Program-made: the position numbers and the translations under genes
The notes under the pieces: model-generated
Seen by the model: the letters and a program-made list of their open reading frames with translations, nothing else
What the model was told of the DNA's origin: nothing
Database searches by the model: none
Origin: Atherix ibis
Lineage: Eukaryota; Arthropoda; Insecta; Diptera; Athericidae
DNA length: 64,000 nt
Direction: 5' to 3'
Assembly (NCBI GenBank): GCA_958298945.1
Contig: OY282605.1
Span: 10,439,811 to 10,503,810 of the forward strand
Shown: positions 57,110 to 64,000 of the stretch, in pieces
Layout of the letters: the number at the start of each line of letters is the position of its first letter
Position numbering within the stretch: position 1 is the first letter of the stretch

Positions 57110-57960
57110 TATATTTAATTTTATAATTTATATTTTACTGATTTATTATATGATCTTTAGCATTATGTTTGGAATATGATGTCCGTCAAAGGCGAGCTCT
57201 TTTAAGGACATTTTTCATAACATTTTCGCAGACTTCTGGTGTTATTTTAGCAATTTCGTTTCGAATGTTACCTATAAACATCGAAGTTTTAGTTGATTTG
57301 TTAGTGTGCAACTTAAAGGCCTTCTATAGGAAGAAATCGAGGGGGGGGGGGGTTGTGTTCAAATTAGGGAATTGTATGTGCCAGTAAATATGACCAATTT
57401 TAATATTATTCGGCCGGTAAATATTTCTCTGAAAATTTGTACCGTAGAACGAGTTGTGTGTAGTGTGGCATCGTTTTGTTGGAACCACATATTCTGTTGG
57501 CCACATTGATCCCATTCGAGCAGAGTCCCACATGTCCCGATAGCGGTCACCAGTAACTGTTACCGCATTGCCTCTAGGATCCTCAAAGAAATATGGTCCA
57601 ATAATGCCGCCGGTCCAAATTCCGCACCATACAGTTACTCTACGAGGGTGTAGTGGTCTTTGGTGTATCAGTTGAGGCTTTTTTGTGCCCCAATAACGGT
57701 TATTCTGTTTATTAATAGAGCCAGCAAAGTCAAAGTGTACAGCGGCGCTCATAATACCGAGTTGTAGAACTCAATTACTGCATAATTGCCGCCGAGATCA
57801 ACATTTCATTGGTACTGTTGTATCAATTGAATCTTATACTGGTAAAAGAGCAAATCTTTTTGAGAACTATTAATAAATATGAGAACGTTGATGCTCTGTT
57901 ATAAATTATTATCCATCATTCTCTGCGACTGTCAAATTCCAACAGACAACTGTCATATAA
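57110..57960 (-). pseudogene. Tc1/mariner-superfamily relic (WPPRSCDLTPLD group)
   Basis: Minus strand: AAVHFDFAGSINKQNNRYWG (a broken form of the first Asp block), RPLHPRRVTVWCGIWTGGII, GPYFFEDPRGNAVTVTGDRY, a damaged second block (VVPTKRCHTTHNS), then a C-homopolymer and PLDFFL (third block). It finishes with RNEIAKITPEVCENVMKNVL and KRARL. The order is complete except for part of the middle, but stops and frameshifts abound. The G-run on the plus strand at about 57341-57353 lies just before the third block. Confidence 0.82.
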
Positions 57961-58661
57961 ACCAAAATGGCGGCGAAACAAAATTGACCAAGAACATTAA
58001 AAGCATTCTGTGTAAGGCTCTGACTAGTCGTAAATGATTATAGAGTAGCTATTATATATGCGAAAAGTGACTGTTGTTCATGAACTTGTTAACGTCAATT
58101 ATTGACACTAGAGCCTAATGATAACCTAATGATAAATTGAAGATTTTAATTTGAACTTTATTTGGTTTAAAAAAAGAACGGTGCCATAGAATACATAAGT
58201 CGCAAAATTTTTATTTTTTTGCTCGGAATGTTTCCAGTAGATTCGGTGATACCAAATGACCTTCAAAATCGTGTGATTTGACCTTGTTGGAATTTAATTC
58301 TTTTGGAATTATATAAATATTTCTGTCTATGCAAACAATTATCAAATTTTAAATCATTCCAAAATCATAATCTATGAAGTAATGACCGTATTACAGCTTA
58401 ACATGACTGAAAAGTCATTAAAACTTATGTTGAAAATTCGGGTCCCGCAAAAAGTCTCGTGGCTTCCTTTTGAATGACAACACATATTCCATGTATAATA
58501 GCAAGGGGCAAGTAATATAGTTTATCGGTGATTTATAGTTATCTTTATTTCTCAAAGGATAAATTAGATAACTGTCTCCTTCTAAATTATATCTAATCCT
58601 CTATGAGGCGCTATCATTCATGTTTCTGAACCGCATATTAAAATCGGCAGTTTTAAGGTCT
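57961..58661. other. Spacer
   Basis: No recognisable gene or element. Confidence 0.5.
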
Positions 58662-59783
58662 TACCAGGTATATAATCTTCAATCCGCTGTTTTTTAGTCA
58701 AAAAACACATGTTTTTTTCATAAAAGGCAAAAACAAATTTATTCAAAGTACTTTCCCCTCGCTAGTTACACATTTTTCCCATCTCTCAGGTAATTTGTGG
58801 ATACCACGCCAAAAAAATTCCTTCTCTTTCGAGGCAAACCACTCATCAAGCCATTTCGGACGTCTTCGTGAGAATCGAAGTGCTGCTCAGCGAGCGTGTG
58901 GCCCATCGACGAAAACAGGTGGTAGTCGGAAGGTGCCTGGTCTAGTGAATAAGCGGGGTAGGGTAGCACCTCCCAGCATGGTGCAATTTGATCAATTGTT
59001 GGTGGTAGCGGTGGGCATTGACAGTTTCACCAGGTTTCAACATCTCATAGTAGACGATACCCTGCTGATCCCACCAAACGCATAGCATCGTCTTCCGTCC
59101 GAAGGGATTGCGTCTTGGGGAAAATGTTGATGGTTGGCCGGGATCAACCCACGATTTCTTGCGTTCAGGATTCTCGAAATATATCTTTTTTTCATCGCCT
59201 GTCACAATCCGATACAAGAACGACTTTCTTTTTTGTCTGGCGAGAAAGATTTCGCATGTGTTTTGGCGTTGCTCCATCTGCCTATCGTTCAATTCATGCA
59301 GCACCCATTTTCCGATCTTTTCAATGTTCCCCATGTCACGCAGACGCATGGAAATGGCTGGTTGAGTAACACCCAATTGCTCCGCGAGCATTTTTTGCGA
59401 TTGGGTATCGTCTTCGTCCAAAAGAGCCTGCAATTGATGGTCCTCAACCTTCCTAGATCGATTTTTACGCTTCATGTCCCACAAGTCAAAATTGCCATCT
59501 TTGAACGGACGAAACCAATCTCGGCACGTTGTTTCCGATAAAGCACTGTCAGCCTAGGCCTCCATAAGCATTCGATGCGATTCGGTTGCCGATTTCTTCA
59601 AATCGAAGCAGAAAAGCAGAGCTTCCCGTATATGCTCTTTTTCTGGCACAAAACTAGACATGATTACCAAAGGAAAAATGTATGTTGTTGTACGAAATTG
59701 CTGGCAATGTGCACTGATTAATGTTGGCAGATGTCAGATCTCATTCACGCCATCTATGACCATTTAAGCTTATACATTTGGTA
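58662..59783 (-). mobile_element. Mos1-like mariner, copy 4, adjacent Tc1-like relic shared with copy 1
   Basis: Element at 58664-59781 (1118 bp) with flanking TA. Left end CCAGGTATATAATCTTCAAT; right end on the complement CCAAATGTATAAGCTTAAAT, the same variant end as copy 1. Minus-strand protein pieces: a CRDWFRPF helix region retained (absent from copies 1 and 3), EDHQLQALLDEDDTQSQKML, AEQLGVTQPAISMRLRDMG, GKWVLHELNDRQMEQRQN, IVTGDEKKIYFENPE (first Asp, W changed to K) and MLKPGETVNAHRYHQQLIKL. A deletion then removes the HDNAPSH block. The terminal LPYPAYSLDQAPSDYHLF (third Asp) remains. Confidence 0.9.
58942..59484 (-). pseudogene. Mos1-like transposase lacking the second catalytic Asp
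   Basis: 180-codon frame from the second helix-turn-helix to LIKLHHAGRC, where the chain jumps into frame-shifted sequence that should follow the HDNAPSHT block. That block, with the second catalytic Asp, is absent. The rest of the C-terminus is in another frame at 58766-58969. Confidence 0.85.
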
Positions 59784-60735
59784 AATTACGAATTTTTTAC
59801 ATTAAATTAATTTTTTTAATTTATCAAAAAGAGTATTTTGAATAATTGAACATTAAATAAGGACAAATGTTGATGATCACTGCAACTTCAAAGGCAGGCA
59901 ACAATGTTTATAAACATTTTTTTCTATTAAAAACTTTTTGAAATATTCTTGAATTTTTGAATTTATTTCTTTTTTTTTGTATTTGATTTTTATGCCAAAA
60001 ATTTCAATATTTTTGCAGATATTTATTTAACAGACAGGTTTTTTTTATATTGTATAAAAATTTTGGTATGCAAATATCAGATATTTTTATTTAAAATTAA
60101 ATTTGAATTTTTTACAATCTTTTTCTTGAATATGCATTTTTGGGTCTTAAATTAATTTTTAATAATAAGCATATATTTTTCCTTTTAAAAAGCTCTAAAG
60201 AAAACCGTTCAATAGTGTCAAATTGTAAGATTTTGGTGGCCAATTCCAGTCAGTATTTCGTGAGACTATTCGATCCGATGTTTTCGACTTGTTGTGTGGC
60301 TCGTAGTGCCGTTTTGTTTTTAAACAAAACTCATTCACATTAAATTTTTTTCAATTTCGCCGACAAAAAGTTTTGTTAACATGTCACGATATAAATCAAA
60401 TGAGAGTTTTCCTAAGCACAGATTCAGCAATTTGGTTTGCTAACGTAGCCGTCAATATGAAAATGTACTTCGTCGCGAAAAATGAATTCTGTAATTTAAT
60501 AATCGTCTTCAGTTTTACAGAACGCCTGTTTTCATAATAAGTTTGAATGATTAAAAGAGGTTGTTCTGAAATTATACTACTTTAAACTTAATACCGTAAA
60601 AAAAAAGATCCATCATAACATTGCGTTTTCACAGATATTTCGAATGTTAAAAAAATCACATTAATAAAAAATTTTACTAAAATCTAGTTTTTATTTTTTC
60701 AAAAATATATTTAAAAAAATCACTTTCTTGATAAA
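59784..60735 (-). pseudogene. Tc1/mariner-superfamily relic, second copy of the composite
   Basis: Aligns with 8486-9585 from the mariner junction onward (TAAATTACG, AAAGAGTATTTTGAA, GATCACTGCAACTTCAAAGG). It differs by scattered substitutions and indels. Near 60450-60490 it keeps a minus-strand DEVHFHIDG block (first catalytic Asp) that is deleted at the 8-9 kb copy, while the SERYHDML block is reduced. Not translatable. Confidence 0.72.
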
Positions 60736-62777
60736 TAAAACTATAGAAATAGTGGGTATAATCTATAAACCTACAAGAGCCTAACTGATACTACTTTTTT
60801 GTGTGGATTTAATAAAAATAGTCTTAATAAAACTGAAAACAAAAAATATTTAAAATCAGAACAAATTTAAAAATTTCAAATTAATACTTTTAACTGCCAG
60901 TCAAATTAATTCCAAATATGCCATATGAAAAAATATCTAAAAGAAAAATTGGCTTAAAGTATATAATTTGGGAAAATAAATATATTTTTTTAAATATTCT
61001 ATTTTTAATTTATCTTTTTATCTATATTAACTTCTTTTTATTTCATGTTGCTTGAGGTTAAATTCTCCGAAGCCAAAATTTTTTTTTTTGTTTTTTTGTA
61101 AAAAACAAAAAAAAAATTTCAATATGCCAAAAATATCCTTGAAGTATAACTGAACATATCAACAACAGAAATTTCAATAATATTATAATTTCAAGAAGGG
61201 TATGTTAGATGCCAAAATTTTGACTGTAAAAGTGTACGAAACGAACAAGTCAAATTTGAAATGCCTATCAGAAAATATTTGATCAAATTTCCGAAAGGGT
61301 GTTTCTGATCATTAATTTATTCTTACGTCCGTTATTGTGTTATCTCTTATTTTCCCATAAAATTGTTATTTATATGAAAATAGTCCCGGGTACAGATGCA
61401 TTTATTATAAAAATTCAAAGTTGATGCGAGTCAGACATGTAGAATGACGTGGACATAGACTGAAATACGCCTACTTGTCTTCGTATATTATTAAGGAGGC
61501 AACCCTTCTTGTTATGTGATAACGTATATTTTGACAGCTGTCAGAGTTCTTCGTACTCCTCACTAGCATAATGCGTGGATGGAAATTTTGACTATTTGAA
61601 AGGTCTCGTACGAGAATCCTATCCGAAAATGAATCAAACTCCTACGAGTAGTTGCATGCTTGAATGTGTATTAAGGAATTTCTAGTGTCAGTGTTTGCTA
61701 TAGAATGTATCCATTTTATGCTTGAAATTGTTTACCAAATACCAACTATACAAATACCTAGATTTTAGAGAATTCTACTCTTGAATGTTGCGAATTTCCT
61801 TGAATTCCGAGTTATAATCCTATCCTAAATGGAAAATTGTTCACCGACATAGAAAATTTCAAGTGTTTCGAGAGCACTCAGTTTCGTTTGCCTAACGTTC
61901 GAATTTCAAGAAAACGTCACGTCCCAGTCAAGAGACTCTAATACAGTTTCACATAATACAACTTGCATATGGCATTAGGGGTTGAGTCCATTTGAAATTT
62001 CCACAATTTTCCTATTGTATTTTCAGCTAAGTTTGAATTTGTTCCACATTTTCATAAATATTTTCACATTAATAAAAGAAGGAGCTGGTAACAAACGCAT
62101 CATTGATAAAGTGAAATCTTCACGCACAAAAAATATTATCTTAAGAGGTCTCAAATTTGACTTTTTTTTATTTGTATCTATTTATATTATTCTATTATTT
62201 GAATTAAAATCTATAAACTCAAAATAAAATAATATTTGTAAAAAAAAAAAAATTCTTCAAATCTCGACAGTCTTTGATGTTAAAAATATCTCATATTATT
62301 TTATTTTGTATAGAATCGTGTATACACCAACCATTCCCAATATAATCCTCATATTTAAATGTCATTCATTTAGCTCATAAAATACCCCACAATTTATATT
62401 CTATATTTGTGGTTAAGAGTATTCCACATATTGTCAGAATGTGAGTGGTTTTAGGATGTTTATCGTATACATTAGGGATTTGAAAATATTTTTATTACTC
62501 ACTTAAGTGAAATTTCCAATAGGCCAAAAAATTTATATTATCTTTTGTAAAGTAATTCTAAAAATAAAAACATTTTTTTCAACTTTTCTAAAGTTTTTTT
62601 TTTTTTTTAATAATAAATCTTTTCAACTTAGTTGAGGAGATATTTTTAAAATCTTCATAATTTAGGGAAAAAAAAGATAAAAAAGATAATTTTGATTAAT
62701 TATCAAGTTTGTTGACTATGTTATCTGAGTCAATAAATATTTTAATCATTATTTTTATTAGTACTAAATAATAGGCA
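60736..62777. other. A+T-rich interval
   Basis: No gene recognised. 61320-61980 has more balanced composition but no domain in any frame. Confidence 0.45.
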
Positions 62778-63786
62778 TATGAGGGCAGTCTGATAAGTCA
62801 GTGATAAATAAATGTATTTCACAAAAAATTGATTTATTTTTCAATGAAGTCCTTTTGTCATTCGTTTAATGATATTCCAACTTTTTTATACCATATTTTT
62901 TTTTAGTCAAACTATGCAAAAAATCATTTTTCTTCTGCTACAATTTCACAGTTTTATGGAAATTTCTTTTCACCAAGCCATTATTTTATGCTCGAAAACA
63001 GAAAAAAAACTGCTGGAGACCATATGTAAAGAATACAGTGAACTGGGACGCCATTTTTAGTATAATTCTAATTAATTTTTCTGTAGCACTTTCCAATGCA
63101 TTTTCATGATGAAGCGGAATGTTTTTTCTTTACCAAAAAGCAGTCATTTTGTCTTGATTGAATTATTCATATACAAAGTAGTACTAGCCGCTTATAATTT
63201 TTCGATGAAGATTATACCATGTGTTTCCCAGAAAACAGTAGCTATAATCTCTCCTCCACAGTAGCCATTGCTTCAGTTTTGACTGAACATTGGCTTTTGA
63301 TATTAAATAATAACTCCACGTTTTATAATAGAAATAGTAAAATTTATGTATTTAATATATCAGCTCTCTCAGACACTTTCAATCAATGTACTTATAAGAC
63401 AATATTATAGATTTTATTAATTATTTCTTCAAAGTTGCCGTCAATTTAAAATATTGGGCACTGAGCGTTATTTGTTCTTATAAGACCACATTCCATATGT
63501 TAGTGAGACATTTTCAGAATACTTTTCAAGCTTGATTTCAGATATTACTTTTTTTATTAATAAAATACGGTTCTTTTGTCTTGATTTCATTATTAATTTA
63601 TTACAAAAAAAACACAAATTTTTACTCATTCCAACGGCTATTAAAATTAAACAAAAAAATATATATTTATAAAATTTTAAATAGTATCTTTTTTAAAAAT
63701 GCAAAGTAATAAACAAAAATATAATTTTACAGATATCAGTTATATTTATTGTATTTATCACTGACTTATCAAACTGCCACCGCATA
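62778..63786 (-). mobile_element. irritans-like mariner with conserved ends and decayed interior
   Basis: Element at 62780-63784 (1005 bp) between TA dinucleotides. The left end is TGAGGGCAGTCTGATAAGTC; the right end on the complement is TGCGGTGGCAGTTTGATAAG. Both continue into TCAGTGATAAATA. Minus-strand scraps of transposase are readable: IIATVFWETHGIIFIEKL (normally VMATVFWDxxGIxxIDYLEKG), LHHENALES (second catalytic block, HHDNAPxHxS) and, near the 3' end, YGIKKLEYH (GIxKLExRW). The N-terminal third and the first catalytic block are largely gone. Confidence 0.85.
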
Positions 63787-64000
63787 AGTATATGAATACT
63801 TAATGATTGTGTATTAATACCATTAATTTAACTATCATTGACCCCTAAGATATTAACGATATAGTCTTTTACTACCAACATGACCATATTTTATCAAAAA
63901 ATTCTTTTCTTTTCAGCAAATTTCCAGAAAATTAAACTCAAATAAGTAAGCAACCAAAAAAAATTGTTAAGAAAAATGATATGGAAAATAGGATTTCCTT
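63787..64000. other. Window edge, no feature seen
   Basis: A+T-rich; nothing recognised. Confidence 0.5.

Noticed and set aside
1..64000. CRISPR arrays, rRNA, tRNA, bacterial operons
   Set aside because: No regularly spaced repeats, no conserved rRNA segments, no cloverleaf with A/B box recognised; gene structure is eukaryotic.

Overview
This is an A+T-rich piece of a eukaryotic, almost certainly insect, chromosome. It has no operons, no bacterial-type gene packing, and no rRNA, tRNA or CRISPR that I could recognise. It is dominated by many generations of transposable elements: mariner elements of several lineages, a second Tc1/mariner-superfamily group with a WPPRSCDLTPLD-type motif, and non-LTR retrotransposons of the R1, Jockey and RTE types. 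This repertoire, with TA target duplications and Mos1-like (mauritiana-type) mariners, fits an insect. A dipteran is plausible, but the sequence alone does not settle the order.

Layout. 0-4 kb: tandemly repeated SETMAR/GVQW3-type mariner debris split by a 5'-truncated R1 with clear target-site duplications (TSDs). 4.28-5.54 kb: a mariner with an uninterrupted 338-aa transposase. 7.4-9.6 kb: a deleted Mos1-like mariner joined to a Tc1-like relic; the same pair recurs at 58.7-60.7 kb. 10.6-12.0 kb: Tc1-like fragments in opposite orientations and an unknown dispersed repeat. 14.5-17 kb: Jockey with R1 sequence inside it. 17.7-18.0 kb: a possible FLYWCH-like ORF. 18.2-19.8 kb: two more relics. 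22-23.85 kb: an RTE element interrupted by a mariner. 24.3-26.4 kb: Jockey pieces. 26.6-27.9 and 40.6-41.9 kb: two sister mariners of one family. 31.1-32.3 and 36.3-37.5 kb: further Mos1-like copies, the second nested in a Tc1-like element. 45.3-47.7 kb: Jockey, mariner and a repeat block that preserves the empty site of the 40.6-kb mariner. 51.4-53.2 kb: a mori/maT-like (DD37D-type) mariner split by an R1 insertion. 57.1-58.0 kb: a Tc1-like relic. 62.8-63.8 kb: an irritans-like mariner with well-kept ends.

The only convincing non-transposon genes are two intronless paralogues of 254 and 259 codons (34224-34988 and 55508-56287, both minus). They sit in a duplicated block of about 2.1 kb. The proteins are about 68% identical by hand count, while about 280 bp of 5' flanking DNA differs at only about 9 positions. 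Protein differences fall in discrete patches. This is the main candidate for an undescribed system: a small, fast-diversifying gene family of unknown function with a conserved promoter region.

All family assignments come from reading motifs by eye; no database search was possible.
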